The translations under genes and the position numbers were made by a program. The notes below the pieces were generated by a model that was not told the origin of the DNA, searched no databases, and worked only from the letters and a program-made list of their open reading frames with translations. A stretch of DNA of 64,000 nucleotides from an uncultured Methylophaga sp. (lineage in GTDB: Bacteria; Pseudomonadota; Gammaproteobacteria; Nitrosococcales; Methylophagaceae): contig NZ_CAMYKO010000001.1 of the NCBI RefSeq assembly GCF_947259025.1, positions 1 to 64,000 on the forward strand. The letters run 5' to 3'. The stretch's first letter is position 1. Each line of letters starts with the position of its first letter. Of the stretch, positions 24,769 through 34,442 are shown one piece after another.

Positions 24769-27105
24769 ATTCTTGTTGAACACACACCCAAAATTCTCTC
24801 AATTGCCATTTCACTGACACTCAGCTCTCCAGGCTATGCTGCAAGCTTTACGATTCAGGATGGTGAGACGGTCACAGCAGGACAAACACTGAATGACAAT
24901 GAAACTGGCACTATTGAAACGGGTGGTGAGCTGAGCACATCAGGCGTCATCGCGATTGATGCACCCGGGGATAATATCAGTAGTGATAACAACGGAATAA
25001 TCTCTACCACTGGAGATTATGCATATGGCATTGGGTCAACTGGCATCAGTGCAACCATCAATAATAGCGGCAGCATCGATACCACTGGTGATTATGCAAA
25101 TGGCATTCGGTCAACTGGGATCAGTGCCACTATCGACAATAGCGGCAGCATCGGCACCAACGGTTTTTATGCAAGTGGCATTCGGTCAACAGGCAATCAT
25201 GCGTCCATCAACAATAACGGCCGCATTGACACCATTGGGTACGGCTCATTCGGCATATTATCTGCAGGCATTGAGGACACCATCAATAACAGTGGCATAA
25301 TCACCACTAACTCGGGCTTTGGTCTTGGGATTCATTCTAATAACAGAGATGCCACAATCAATAATAGTGGGACAATCACCACTAATGGAGGGAGCAGCTG
25401 GGCTATTAGATCATTAGGTATTAACGCTGATATCAACAATAGTGGCGGTATATTCACCAGCGGCAATTTAAGTTACGGGATTTTCTCATTCGAGAGCAAC
25501 GCCAACATCAGCAATAGCGGTATCATCGCCACCAGTGGTAGTGGCGCAGACGGCATTACTTCACAGGGTAGTTCTGCCATTATCAACAACAATGGCAAGA
25601 TACTCACCAGCGGTAATACTGCCTCTGGCATCAAATCTGTTGGCGATAACGCCACCATGGAGAATACAGGCAGCATATCCACCAGCGGCAGTGATGCACA
25701 TGGGATCTGGGCACAAGCCAGCGGCGCAACTATTGATAACAGCGGCCACATCACAACCAGTGGTTTTAATGCTAGCGGGATTCGGTCAGATAGCATTGAC
25801 ACCACTATCAACAACAGCGGTAGCATATCTACCAGCGGTCAACAGCGCATCGCTATTGAATCACTGGGCAGCAATGCCACTATCAATAATAGTGGCTCTA
25901 TTTTGACGGGCAGTTCCGACTCTTATGCCATTATGGGCCATTCTAATGACATCACACTTAATCTGCGGCCGGGGTCTCAAATCATAGGTCGCATTGATCT
26001 GGGAGATGATGGTGGCGATAACGATACGGCGAACATCTATGATATCGGCTCTGCAAACCTGACCTTTGAGAATGTGGAAAACATAAACCTGTTGGGCACC
26101 GGAGTAGTCGACGGAAACTCAGTTATCAGCATTGATCCGACTGTTGAGTCCACCCGTGGGGTCGCATTAGCCAGTATGACTTCAGCCATTCACAATGTGA
26201 TTGGTCAACGTATGGCGCAGTCGAAGTCACTGAAACCTATACAACTGACGTCTCTTGAGTTGTCTCCGGGAATGTATGCCAGAAAAACAGAGCCAGTGAC
26301 CTGGGCACAGGTCTTCGGGGGACGCTTTAGTCGTGACGCCGAAGGCAGGGCTCTTGGCTATGATCATAATCACGTCGGGATGAATTTCGGCTATGAATGG
26401 AATCGAAATGGTTATCGTGCTGGTGTCACTGGCGGCATCGTGAGCACTAGCACAAACACTCAGACCACATCCTTTGAGACTGATGCGGACAACTATTACG
26501 TCGGTGCTTATGCCAATCGCAAAATGCATAGTGTCAATATCACAGGCTCACTCATTGCCGGTTATGGTGATCATAACAACGACCGGTCAGTGGTCGATAA
26601 CCTGAACGGTTATGAGACAGCACAGTCTGGCTTCAATAGCTGGTTTATAAGCCCTGGACTGTCTATCGGTTCAGCCTTCAGCGTCGATGACAGACTGGAG
26701 CTACGTCCGTCCGTCAGTGTAAATTACAGCGTCGCCTGGTTGGATGATTACCGTGAGACGGGTACTACAAACTCCAATCTGACTGTTGATAGCCGACAAG
26801 CCAGGGCATTTACTGTCAAGGCACAACTTGCCACTGCCTATCAATTCGACGAGGCAAGTGAGTTGGAAATCAGAGTGGGTATCCATTCACGTCATACCGA
26901 TGATGATGACACCGCTGTCAGTGTTGCCGGTAATCAATTCAAGTTTGCTACTGTGGGTGACGAAAATGTGACTGATGGATTTGCTGGTGCCAGCTTACGT
27001 GTTGCGAATGAAAATAATCTCAGTCTGATCGCTGATATCGAGTTTGGCGGTGACAGTAACGAGAGCTATGCGACAGGTAGTATTAGTCTGGAGTATGTAT
27101 TGTAA
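24769..27105 (+). CDS. Autotransporter adhesin-like protein, probable ATT start
   Basis: 778 aa; the track shows only the 482-aa C-terminal part from an internal ATG. The frame is open from the stop at 24751, and no ATG, GTG or TTG occurs before 25657. AGGAGG at 24755-24760 lies 8 nt before ATT (5 before ATC), and the next residues form a signal peptide (KILSIAISLTLSSPGYA-A). Domains: signal (1-24), passenger with 13 repeats of 25 aa (about 74-398), linker, then a C-terminal beta-barrel (about 510-778) ending SISLEYVL. The passenger should form a beta-helix on the cell surface. A mutated ATG (lost start) is the main alternative. Confidence 0.75.
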   Translation: MLVEHTPKILSIAISLTLSSPGYAASFTIQDGETVTAGQTLNDNETGTIETGGELSTSGVIAIDAPGDNISSDNNGIISTTGDYAYGIGSTGISATINNSGSIDTTGDYANGIRSTGISATIDNSGSIGTNGFYASGIRSTGNHASINNNGRIDTIGYGSFGILSAGIEDTINNSGIITTNSGFGLGIHSNNRDATINNSGTITTNGGSSWAIRSLGINADINNSGGIFTSGNLSYGIFSFESNANISNSGIIATSGSGADGITSQGSSAIINNNGKILTSGNTASGIKSVGDNATMENTGSISTSGSDAHGIWAQASGATIDNSGHITTSGFNASGIRSDSIDTTINNSGSISTSGQQRIAIESLGSNATINNSGSILTGSSDSYAIMGHSNDITLNLRPGSQIIGRIDLGDDGGDNDTANIYDIGSANLTFENVENINLLGTGVVDGNSVISIDPTVESTRGVALASMTSAIHNVIGQRMAQSKSLKPIQLTSLELSPGMYARKTEPVTWAQVFGGRFSRDAEGRALGYDHNHVGMNFGYEWNRNGYRAGVTGGIVSTSTNTQTTSFETDADNYYVGAYANRKMHSVNITGSLIAGYGDHNNDRSVVDNLNGYETAQSGFNSWFISPGLSIGSAFSVDDRLELRPSVSVNYSVAWLDDYRETGTTNSNLTVDSRQARAFTVKAQLATAYQFDEASELEIRVGIHSRHTDDDDTAVSVAGNQFKFATVGDENVTDGFAGASLRVANENNLSLIADIEFGGDSNESYATGSISLEYVL
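24988..25962 (+). repeat. Thirteen 75-bp tandem coding repeats of the passenger
   Basis: 13 consecutive units of exactly 25 codons, consensus N-S-G-x-I-x-T-S/T-G...G-I-R-S-x-G...A-T-I-N. No unit has an insertion or deletion, which suggests each is one beta-helix turn or pair. Units are diverged enough at DNA level to look old. Confidence 0.85.
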
Positions 27106-27129
27106 ATCAGATCAACAATGACCGTAGGT

Positions 27130-27157
27130 AAAGCCTCAACAATGTTGGGGCTTTTTT
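27130..27157 (+). terminator. Intrinsic terminator of the autotransporter gene
   Basis: AAGCCTCAAC-AAT-GTTGGGGCTT followed by TTTTT, 24 bp after the stop; one G-T pair in the stem. Confidence 0.85.
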
Positions 27158-27342
27158 GTGTGAATGCGATATTGAGCTGACTTCAGGAAAGCGACAATAA
27201 CTGAGTGCCGGATAATAAAAATCAATTTTTACAGATCCTCCACTTTTATGAGCTCGAGAGATGAATAAAACTTGATTAATTTCAGCAATCTATTAAATTC
27301 ATAGTCAGGTTTATTGTTGACTCACCTCAAGGAGCACGAGCT

Positions 27343-27738
27343 GTGAAAAATCTTCATCTCCCCCTGATAATGTCTTTTGCGTTTACCACTGCGCCTGTTA
27401 TGGCAGAAGAAAGTGATGTTATTCATGTCACTCAGCCCGGCGATGGTCAAATGAGCTGCCAGCAAATCACTGATGAAATCAGCGCGATGGAAACGGTTAT
27501 TGAAACCTCCAAATCCAGCCAGTCTAAAAGTGATATGGCCGGGATTGGTGCCAGTATCGCCGGTCATTTTGCTGGCTGGGCCGGTGGAGGTATCGGCGCG
27601 GCCGTGGCGACCAATGGGGCCAACGCAGTGATTGGCAAAAACAAACAATCCGCAGAAGAACGAATGAAAGCCGCAGAACAACGTCGGACCATGCTGATGG
27701 GCATATATGCGGGCAAAGGCTGCGACGACAGCCCCTGA
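27343..27738 (+). CDS. Secreted hypothetical protein with Gly-rich segment
   Basis: 131 aa from GTG, with AAGGAG 10 nt upstream. A signal peptide (KNLHLPLIMSFAFTTAPVMA) is likely cleaved before EESD. A Gly/Ala segment (GIGASIAGHFAGWAGGGIGAAVA) resembles a glycine zipper, and a lone Cys lies in each end of the mature protein. Probably periplasmic or membrane-associated; no family named. Confidence 0.65.
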   Translation: MKNLHLPLIMSFAFTTAPVMAEESDVIHVTQPGDGQMSCQQITDEISAMETVIETSKSSQSKSDMAGIGASIAGHFAGWAGGGIGAAVATNGANAVIGKNKQSAEERMKAAEQRRTMLMGIYAGKGCDDSP

Positions 27739-27914
27739 TTTTCTGCCAGTGCCGGTTGACTTGAAACCGGGGTCGGAGAACAATTCCGCAATACACGTGT
27801 CTAGCTAATGAGTCTGCTTTTAATATGGATGGACTTACTGGCTCAGGTGCTTGTGTTGCTTCATGAGTCAGCTAGACTCTCAAAGCGCCATCCCACAACC
27901 GGATAACTCTAATT

Positions 27915-28283
27915 ATGAAATACAAACTTTCTCTGACGGTATTAACCTCTGTTGCGGCCATGGCACTCGCTCCCGCCAGCTACGCTCAACTCCCACTTTC
28001 ATATAACGATATTCTGCAAGCCGAATACTCACGCATGAAAGCCAATCACCCCCAGCAGAATGATACTCGTGCTGTTACCAAAATGACTGAGGAGCAAAGG
28101 CTATTGAAGACGCCTGGCACATGGGGTTACCTGGTCAATAAAGAAAAATTGCGGATGCAGAAATCCCAGCCTGTGGTCAAAGCAGCAGCAAGCAATACAG
28201 CTCGCCAACAAAAACCGAATCGTATGCCTACCACATGGAGCGAAGGTATTCGCATGCAGCAGCAGAAATCTTCAAACAAATAG
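27915..28283 (+). CDS. Secreted hypothetical protein
   Basis: 122 aa. A clear Sec signal (KYKLSLTVLTSVAAMALAPASYA, cut before QLPL) leads a basic, Gln-rich, probably disordered mature chain with two similar ends (KTPGTWGYLVNKEKLRMQ and MPTTWSEGIRMQ). This T-W...R-M-Q doublet may be a short internal repeat. Not recognised. Confidence 0.6.
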   Translation: MKYKLSLTVLTSVAAMALAPASYAQLPLSYNDILQAEYSRMKANHPQQNDTRAVTKMTEEQRLLKTPGTWGYLVNKEKLRMQKSQPVVKAAASNTARQQKPNRMPTTWSEGIRMQQQKSSNK

Positions 28284-28303
28284 AACCAGCCACTGAATAT
28301 TTA

Positions 28304-28325
28304 TGCCGGTCAGCGCTGACCGGCA
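28304..28325. terminator. Perfect 11-bp palindrome after secreted hypothetical gene
   Basis: TGCCGGTCAGC / GCTGACCGGCA with no loop and no T-run, 20 bp after the 122-aa gene and 13 bp before tRNA-Gly. It may act as a transcript 3' end or Rho-dependent stop, or as cruciform DNA. Confidence 0.45.
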
Positions 28326-28338
28326 CCCGGCTTTATTC

Positions 28339-28412
28339 GCGGGTGTAGTTCAATGGCAGAACCTCAGCCTTCCAAGCTGATGATGTGGGTTCGATTCCCA
28401 TCACCCGCTCCA
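28339..28412 (+). tRNA. tRNA-Gly(UCC)
   Basis: GCGGGTG acceptor pairs with CACCCGC; anticodon loop CTTCCAA gives TCC; T-loop TTCGATT; CCA is encoded. Its 3' end is 2 bp from the stop of convergent actP. No strong own promoter seen, so it may be read from upstream. Confidence 0.95.
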
Positions 28413-28414
28413 GT

Positions 28415-30076
28415 TTAATGATCGGCGTTCGCGCCGTGGGCACCGATACCGGTTTGTGAACGAATAAACTGGTGCTCGAACAAGGCCCGTTCATCTTTGC
28501 CACGCTGACTGTTATCGGTCACGGAAAACAACCAGATCAATATAAACGCTGTCAGCACCGAGAATAATGCCGGGTACTTGTAGGGGAAGATGGCTTCAGC
28601 ATTGCCAAGAATATCGACCCAGACTATCGGCCCCAGGATCACCAGCACAATCGCTGTCGCCAGCCCGGCAAAACCGCCAATCAGGGCACCACGAGTGGTC
28701 AGGCGATGCCAGTACATCGACAGGAACAGAATCGGGAAGTTGGCACTCGCAGCAATGGCAAAAGCCAGCCCCACCATAAAGGCAACATTCTGTTTTTCGA
28801 ATAAAATCCCCAGCACGATGGCTACAATCCCCAGCACCACCGTGGCAATGCGGGACACTCTGATTTCGTCACGATGCGAGGCTTCACCTTTTCTGATCAC
28901 ACTGGCATAAAGATCATGAGAGATAGCCGAAGCCCCAGCCAGCGTTAGCCCGGACACCACCGCGAGAATAGTGGCAAAAGCTACGGCTGAAATAAAGCCC
29001 AGGAAGATATCACCACCGACAGCCTGAGACAGATGTATCGCCGCCATATTATTGCCGCCGATAAGCAGGCCTTGCTGATCAAAAAAGTCCGGGTTGGCGG
29101 TGAGCAACACAATGGCGCCGAAACCAATGACAAAGGTCAGAATATAAAAGTAGCCGATAAAGCCGGTTGCAAAGAACACTGAACGTCTGGCCTGTTTGGC
29201 ATCAGCCACAGTGAAAAAGCGCATCAATATATGCGGCAGACCAGCAGTACCGAAGATTAAAGCCACACCCAGCGAAATCGCTGATATCGGATCAGACACC
29301 AGTCCGCCCGGCCCCATGATCTGGTCACCTTTGTCATGTACGGCCACCGCCTGCTCAAATAACAGGTTCAAATCAAAGCCGACATGACGCAAAACCATCA
29401 CCGCAATAAAGGTGGCACCGGATAACAACAACACCGCCTTGATAATCTGCACCCAGGTGGTAGCAATCATGCCGCCGAAGGTCACATAAAGCATCATCAA
29501 AACACCGACCACAACTACGGCAAACTCATAAGGCAGCCCGAACAAAAGCTGGATCAGCTTACCCGCCCCGACCATCTGCGCAATCAGGTACAAAGCGACC
29601 ACGGCTAAAGCACCAAATGCTGAGAGGGTTCGGATAGGCAATTGCGCCAGCCGATAGGAGGCCACATCGGCAAAGGTATAGCGGCCCAGATTACGCAGCC
29701 GTTCGGCAATCAGAAACAGGATTAATGGCCAGCCGATCAGAAAACCGATGGAATAAATCAGGCCGTCATAACCGGATAAATACACCAGCCCGGAAATGCC
29801 CAGGAAAGAGGCCGCCGACATATAGTCACCGGCAATCGCCAGACCATTCTGCAGGCCGGTAATGCCGCCGCCGGCAGCATAGTAATCCGAAGTTGAGCGG
29901 GTGTTTTTCGCCGCCCAGTAAGTAATGATCAGCGTGGCAGCCACAAACAGCAGAAACATCAGCACGGCAGGCAGGTTTAATGGTTGCTGTTCCACCTGCC
30001 CCTTTATCGCCTCTGCAGCAGACACCGGCAACGCTGAAAAAGCCAGGAAAAATATCGCAATCTGACGCAGGCTCAT
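28415..30076 (-). CDS. actP: Cation/acetate symporter ActP
   Basis: 553 aa sodium:solute symporter with an N-terminal signal-like segment and about 13 membrane helices, as in ActP. Diagnostic blocks: [36 protein letters not shown] and [16 protein letters not shown]. It takes up acetate and similar short acids with a cation across the inner membrane. Overlaps yjcH by 4 bp, the standard yjcH-actP pair. No acs is visible in this window. Confidence 0.93.
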   Translation of the reverse strand: MSLRQIAIFFLAFSALPVSAAEAIKGQVEQQPLNLPAVLMFLLFVAATLIITYWAAKNTRSTSDYYAAGGGITGLQNGLAIAGDYMSAASFLGISGLVYLSGYDGLIYSIGFLIGWPLILFLIAERLRNLGRYTFADVASYRLAQLPIRTLSAFGALAVVALYLIAQMVGAGKLIQLLFGLPYEFAVVVVGVLMMLYVTFGGMIATTWVQIIKAVLLLSGATFIAVMVLRHVGFDLNLLFEQAVAVHDKGDQIMGPGGLVSDPISAISLGVALIFGTAGLPHILMRFFTVADAKQARRSVFFATGFIGYFYILTFVIGFGAIVLLTANPDFFDQQGLLIGGNNMAAIHLSQAVGGDIFLGFISAVAFATILAVVSGLTLAGASAISHDLYASVIRKGEASHRDEIRVSRIATVVLGIVAIVLGILFEKQNVAFMVGLAFAIAASANFPILFLSMYWHRLTTRGALIGGFAGLATAIVLVILGPIVWVDILGNAEAIFPYKYPALFSVLTAFILIWLFSVTDNSQRGKDERALFEHQFIRSQTGIGAHGANADH

Positions 30077-30384
30077 TGTTCTGTCTCGCTGATAATTTGC
30101 TGGTTGATACGATCAAAATCGCTGTTGGCCTTGTGCACATAGACACCGGTGAGCACAAACGCCACGATGATGACCAGCACGCCTATGGGTATGCCGAGTG
30201 TAATCACGCTGCCCGTCGCAATCGGCTGTGCCAGCCACTGAGGGGTAAAGGCAATCAGCATGATAAAGGCGAAGTACATCAGCAGAATGAGGCTGGCCAG
30301 CCCCCATGCCCATCGGGCCCGGCGTCTGACAAGTTGCTGAAACTTGGGGTTGCGTTTGACCTGCTCGTAAAGATCCGCGCTCAT
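30073..30384 (-). CDS. yjcH: DUF485 inner-membrane protein YjcH
   Basis: 103 aa, two membrane helices ([16 protein letters not shown] and [23 protein letters not shown]) and a short N-terminal cytoplasmic helix with [16 protein letters not shown]485 proteins are encoded just before acetate symporters and are thought to help them. Overlaps actP by ATGA. Confidence 0.9.
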   Translation of the reverse strand: MSADLYEQVKRNPKFQQLVRRRARWAWGLASLILLMYFAFIMLIAFTPQWLAQPIATGSVITLGIPIGVLVIIVAFVLTGVYVHKANSDFDRINQQIISETEQ

Positions 30385-30589
30385 TGTTTTCTCTCTCGGC
30401 TGTTGTTTTTGATTATGTATTCAGCTTCTGGCCGATTATGCGGGCTTTAAATCGGCAATACAAACCACCGTCAGCCCCGTGAAGTTGTGCTTTGATGCCC
30501 GAAGATTCAAAATAACGCCATTTGAATGCGACTTATTGAAAGCCATCTCCAGCCGCACTAACAGCCTGTCCCCAGAGAACACAAGCGCT

Positions 30590-32848
30590 ATGAGCACACA
30601 GCCACCGATTGATAAATCCCAAAAAAATGTCCCTGCCGTGATGAACAGCAGGCTATTACTGAGTGCGCTGAAACAGGTGTTTAAAGGCGGGCTGCGTTTC
30701 CCGGGCGGGCATATACCGCCGGCTTTGCACGAAGTCGCTGCAGACTTTACCGGTGTCGGCGTGGCGGCCTCGGCAGACCCGGCCGTTGATGATTTTATTC
30801 TGCAACAGCTCAAATCACTGGGTGTCCGCAATGTGCGCCTGGACTTCAGTTACGGCGATGAAAACGGCCCGGCTGCCCGCCTGCTGGAAAAGTTACTGAA
30901 CACTGACCTGCAAGTGCTGCTGCACCTGGTTCAGCCCTTTGAAGCAGCCTTCACCATGACAGAGACTGAGGCGCAACAAACCTGGCGTGAGTTCGTCAGC
31001 GAAGTCTGCGACCGCTTCGGCAGCCAGTTACACGCGATTGAAGTCGGCTCCACCATCAACCGCCGCCGCTGGGCCGGTTACAATACCGAGGGTTTTTTTG
31101 CCGCCTGGGATATTGCCCATCAGGAAATCAAATCCCGACACATCACCCTGGCCGGTCCCAATATCTCGGACTTTGAGCCTTTTTATACCTTCTCGGTGCT
31201 GGCGCAGATGAAGGATGACGCCATGCTGCCCGACGTCCATACCAACAACCTGTTCTGTGAGCGGGTCACGGAACCCGAGCGTTATGACCACCGCATTATC
31301 GGCTTCCAGTGGGCGACCCGGCTCAAGGTGAACCTGGTTAAAAAAGCGCGGCTGATACAGCGGATTGGGCACAGAAACGGTGTCGATAAAATGATTTCCC
31401 CGGCTGCTTTCTGGACCTTGCCACGCATTGAAAGGCTGCTGGCGGAAAAAGAACAGAAACAGGCAGACTACCTGACACGTTACATGGTTTTATTAGCCGC
31501 ATCCGGCGCACTGAAACAGGCTTTCTGGGGCCCTTTGCTGTGCTGGCGTGAAGGCCTGATTGATGATGGCAGTGGGCGTTACCCCGAGCTTGAGCGTATC
31601 ACCCATTACCAGAGCGTTCTGGGCCAATTGCCGGACTTCCGACTGCGTCCCGGCTTTGATGCGCTCAAACAGTTCAATAGTCTGATTCCCGGTAGTCACT
31701 ACCTGGGGCCACTGTCCACCAGCAACAATGTGGAAGTGCATGCTTTCCGTAATCAGACCCAGCTTATCCACGTGGCCTGGACTATTAATGGTAAGGCCTG
31801 TTCGCTGGATGCACTATACGAATCGCGGGACTGGCAGCGGGCCAGCTTCTTCAGCCGCGATGGCGAGCAGGCAGACGAGACGCCCTGCTTTATTACTGAA
31901 AGTCCCACTTACCTTGCCTGGCCGGCAACCCATGCGGTAGCCGTTAAAGACTGGGCGCAAAGCGGGCCACTGGAATCAATCTTCGCCCACCGCCGTCATG
32001 GCCGCTATTATCCTATCCGACAAAATGGCTGGCAGGGCGTGGTCATTGCTGATAATGCCAAACAGGCTGAGCAAATCATCAGCCAGATGCGCCCCGATAA
32101 CCTGCCTCAGGCCAGCGAGGGCAACACGCTTCGCAAAGCCCGAAACCTGATCTGGACCGTGCCCGGCCCAGGTGGCTTTGAGGTGGTAGCGAAGAAGCCA
32201 ATAAAAATGCATCCACATAAACGCTTGCTGGACAGACTCAAGCCCAGTAAGGCCCGGCGCAGCTGGATTGCCGCTGCAGAGCTGTCACGCCGAGGCATTG
32301 CAACCGCCCAACCACTGGCCTATTTCGAAAAACAGGGTGGTTCGATGTTGGACAATTTATTTGTCTGTGAAAAAGTCGATCACGACTTCTCAGCCCGTGA
32401 CATGCTGATCGCTTTTCATGACGGGGCCAGTGAGTTTCAGGGTATCGCCAGTGAAGAGGCCTATCGTCAGCTCGCTGCCTTCCTGCTGCGCATGCATGAA
32501 CATGGCGTGTTTTTCCGTGATCTGGCCGGCGGCAATATTTTGATCAAAAAGCAAGCTGATCAGCAGCTCACCTTCACTCTGATAGATATCAACCGGGCGC
32601 GTTTTTACAACCGCAGCACCCCGCTCAAACAGCGACTGTCGGATCTGACGCGGATCTGTCACAAACTGCACTGGCCGGGCCGAGAGTTTCTGGTTGAGCA
32701 TTATCTGCAGAGCATGCTCAAGCCCAAAACCTTCACGGCGCGGCGACGCCTGCCTTTTTACCTTTATGACTTTAAAGTTAATTTCAAACGCCGTTATGGT
32801 CGTAAAGCGATTCAACGCTGGTGGCAGGCAATCAGGCAAAAGCACTGA
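30590..32848 (+). CDS. TIM-barrel (glycosidase-like) / WaaP-type kinase fusion
   Basis: 752 aa from ATG 30590 (MSTQPPIDKS); the track begins at an upstream GTG with an unlikely extension. Residues about 40-400 look like a clan GH-A TIM barrel (VRNVRLDFSYGDENG, IEVGSTINRRRWAGYN, AFWGPLLCWREGL). The C-terminal 230 residues are a Kdo/WaaP-type LPS kinase: FRDLAGGNILIKK as catalytic loop and TLIDINRARF as metal-binding DxN-like block. The pair suggests a role in envelope sugar metabolism, but no substrate can be named. Cytoplasmic; no neighbours of LPS synthesis are present. Confidence 0.65.
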   Translation: MSTQPPIDKSQKNVPAVMNSRLLLSALKQVFKGGLRFPGGHIPPALHEVAADFTGVGVAASADPAVDDFILQQLKSLGVRNVRLDFSYGDENGPAARLLEKLLNTDLQVLLHLVQPFEAAFTMTETEAQQTWREFVSEVCDRFGSQLHAIEVGSTINRRRWAGYNTEGFFAAWDIAHQEIKSRHITLAGPNISDFEPFYTFSVLAQMKDDAMLPDVHTNNLFCERVTEPERYDHRIIGFQWATRLKVNLVKKARLIQRIGHRNGVDKMISPAAFWTLPRIERLLAEKEQKQADYLTRYMVLLAASGALKQAFWGPLLCWREGLIDDGSGRYPELERITHYQSVLGQLPDFRLRPGFDALKQFNSLIPGSHYLGPLSTSNNVEVHAFRNQTQLIHVAWTINGKACSLDALYESRDWQRASFFSRDGEQADETPCFITESPTYLAWPATHAVAVKDWAQSGPLESIFAHRRHGRYYPIRQNGWQGVVIADNAKQAEQIISQMRPDNLPQASEGNTLRKARNLIWTVPGPGGFEVVAKKPIKMHPHKRLLDRLKPSKARRSWIAAAELSRRGIATAQPLAYFEKQGGSMLDNLFVCEKVDHDFSARDMLIAFHDGASEFQGIASEEAYRQLAAFLLRMHEHGVFFRDLAGGNILIKKQADQQLTFTLIDINRARFYNRSTPLKQRLSDLTRICHKLHWPGREFLVEHYLQSMLKPKTFTARRRLPFYLYDFKVNFKRRYGRKAIQRWWQAIRQKH

Positions 32849-32945
32849 TCCTGTTAACGCAGTAATTCAGTTTCAGCGGCTGTCAATTTGATTAGAGCCC
32901 GCGCTGCTGCATATTGGCGCATGAATCTTGTTAATGGAGTTTGCC

Positions 32946-33437
32946 ATGACTCAGCACCCACTTCGACTGATGCTTCTTATTGCCCTGATTCTGCCGCTGC
33001 TTTATGCCTGTGCTTCTCGCTCTCAGAGCAGCTACTATGCCAGTGAAGTCGGGCAAACCATGGCAATTGAAGATGTGCGGGTCATTTCTTCCCGCCTGGT
33101 GAAAATTGAAGGTCTGGACGAGTCCGGTCGTCCTGGCTGGGGTACGGCGGTGGGGGCCACCGTGGCCGGTGCCACGGCCTATGGTATTACCGAAAGCGAC
33201 AACCCGGCGGGGGTCGCCATTACTATCATTGCCCTGGTTGGGGGTGCCATTGCCGGCCAGTTCCTGGATGAGAAGATCAAATCGTCATTGGGCGTGGAAT
33301 ATATTCTGCGTCAGCAAGACGGCGATAAAATTGCTGTCGTTCAGGCCGTCAACAGTGACAAAGAGCGCCTGGCTCCCGGCACCTATGCATCGCTGATTCG
33401 TGGCAACCGCGGTTATGTCAGAGTGGTGCCACAGTAA
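32946..33437 (+). CDS. SlyB-like outer-membrane lipoprotein
   Basis: 163 aa from ATG 32946, which has GGAG 7 nt upstream; the track start six codons earlier is less likely. A lipoprotein signal ends in LLYAC-ASRS. The middle is a glycine-zipper segment (WGTAVGATVAGATAYG...IIALVGGAIAGQFLDE) typical of the SlyB/17-kDa antigen family, followed by a beta-rich end. Probably in the outer membrane, where SlyB-like proteins stabilise the bilayer. Confidence 0.8.
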   Translation: MTQHPLRLMLLIALILPLLYACASRSQSSYYASEVGQTMAIEDVRVISSRLVKIEGLDESGRPGWGTAVGATVAGATAYGITESDNPAGVAITIIALVGGAIAGQFLDEKIKSSLGVEYILRQQDGDKIAVVQAVNSDKERLAPGTYASLIRGNRGYVRVVPQ

Positions 33438-33460
33438 ATGTCAGTCCGTACGATATTCCT

Positions 33461-34441
33461 ATGACAACCGTAGCCATTATTGGTGCCGGTATGGCAGGGC
33501 TGACGCTGGCCCGTCATCTTAGCACAGACCATAAGATTACCCTGTTTGAAAAATCATCCCGTCCCGGTGGTCGTGTTGCCAGTCGAGACGGGACCGGCGT
33601 GGTATTTGATCATGGTGCCCAATTCTTCACTGCCCGCTCACCGCAGTTTCAGGATTTCCTCACAACATTGATTGAAGCCGGCGTTGTCGCTGACTGGCAT
33701 GCCGATTTTGTAGAGATGGAGGCCGGCCATATCACTGCCCGGCGGCGCTGGACCGAGGAGTTTCCTCATTATGTGGGTGTCCCCAATATGGCGGCTATTG
33801 GCGACCACCTGGCGCAGGGGCTGGATATCCGCTATCAGACCCGGATCAACGAACTCAGCAGGCAGAATCAATCCTGGCTGTTAACCGACGACGATGACAG
33901 ACAATATGGGCCCTTCGACCGGGTGATTGTTTCCCTGCCTTCAGTGCAAACGGCTCAGTTGATGCCTGCTGAATTCTGTCACCATGACGTCATCAGCCAG
34001 ATCCCGATGAAACCCTGCTATGCGCTGATGCTCGGCCTCAAACAAGATCCGCGGCTGCCGTTCCAGGCGGCGTTGGTCAAACAGGCTGATATCAGCTGGG
34101 TTTCAGTTAACAGCAGTAAGCCACAGCGTGATGGCTTTGCCTTACTGGCCCATTCGACCAACAAATGGGCCGGCCAGCATCTGGATTCTGATCTTGAAAA
34201 GGTCAAACAGATGATGATTGACAATGTGATGGCGGTGACCGGTATCAGCCCGGATTTGATTGCATCTGCCGATATCAAGCGCTGGCACTATGCCAATCTG
34301 CCCAAACAGGCACCGCCCGGCTTTTATGATGATCCCAGCCTGAAGCTCGCTGCCTGTGGTGACTGGTGTATCAAGGGGCGGGTTGAAGCGGCCTTTACCA
34401 GCGCGAGGCTGCTGGCTGAACAGTTAAATAACGGCCACTGA
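33461..34441 (+). CDS. Renalase-like FAD-dependent oxidase
   Basis: 326 aa. N-terminal dinucleotide fold VAIIGAGMAGLTLARHL and LFEKSSRPGGRVASR, then FDHGAQFFTARS, a block shared with bacterial renalase-like amine oxidases. The C-terminus has AACGDWCIKGRVEAAFTSA, the FAD-binding end. It likely oxidises a reduced nicotinamide by-product or a small amine; the substrate is not visible. alkB starts one base after its stop, so the two form an operon. Confidence 0.8.
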   Translation: MTTVAIIGAGMAGLTLARHLSTDHKITLFEKSSRPGGRVASRDGTGVVFDHGAQFFTARSPQFQDFLTTLIEAGVVADWHADFVEMEAGHITARRRWTEEFPHYVGVPNMAAIGDHLAQGLDIRYQTRINELSRQNQSWLLTDDDDRQYGPFDRVIVSLPSVQTAQLMPAEFCHHDVISQIPMKPCYALMLGLKQDPRLPFQAALVKQADISWVSVNSSKPQRDGFALLAHSTNKWAGQHLDSDLEKVKQMMIDNVMAVTGISPDLIASADIKRWHYANLPKQAPPGFYDDPSLKLAACGDWCIKGRVEAAFTSARLLAEQLNNGH

Positions 34442-34442
34442 G

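Noticed and set aside
25657-27105. 482-aa autotransporter ORF as the true gene
   Set aside because: Its ATG lies within the repeat array; the same frame runs upstream to a signal peptide and AGGAGG.
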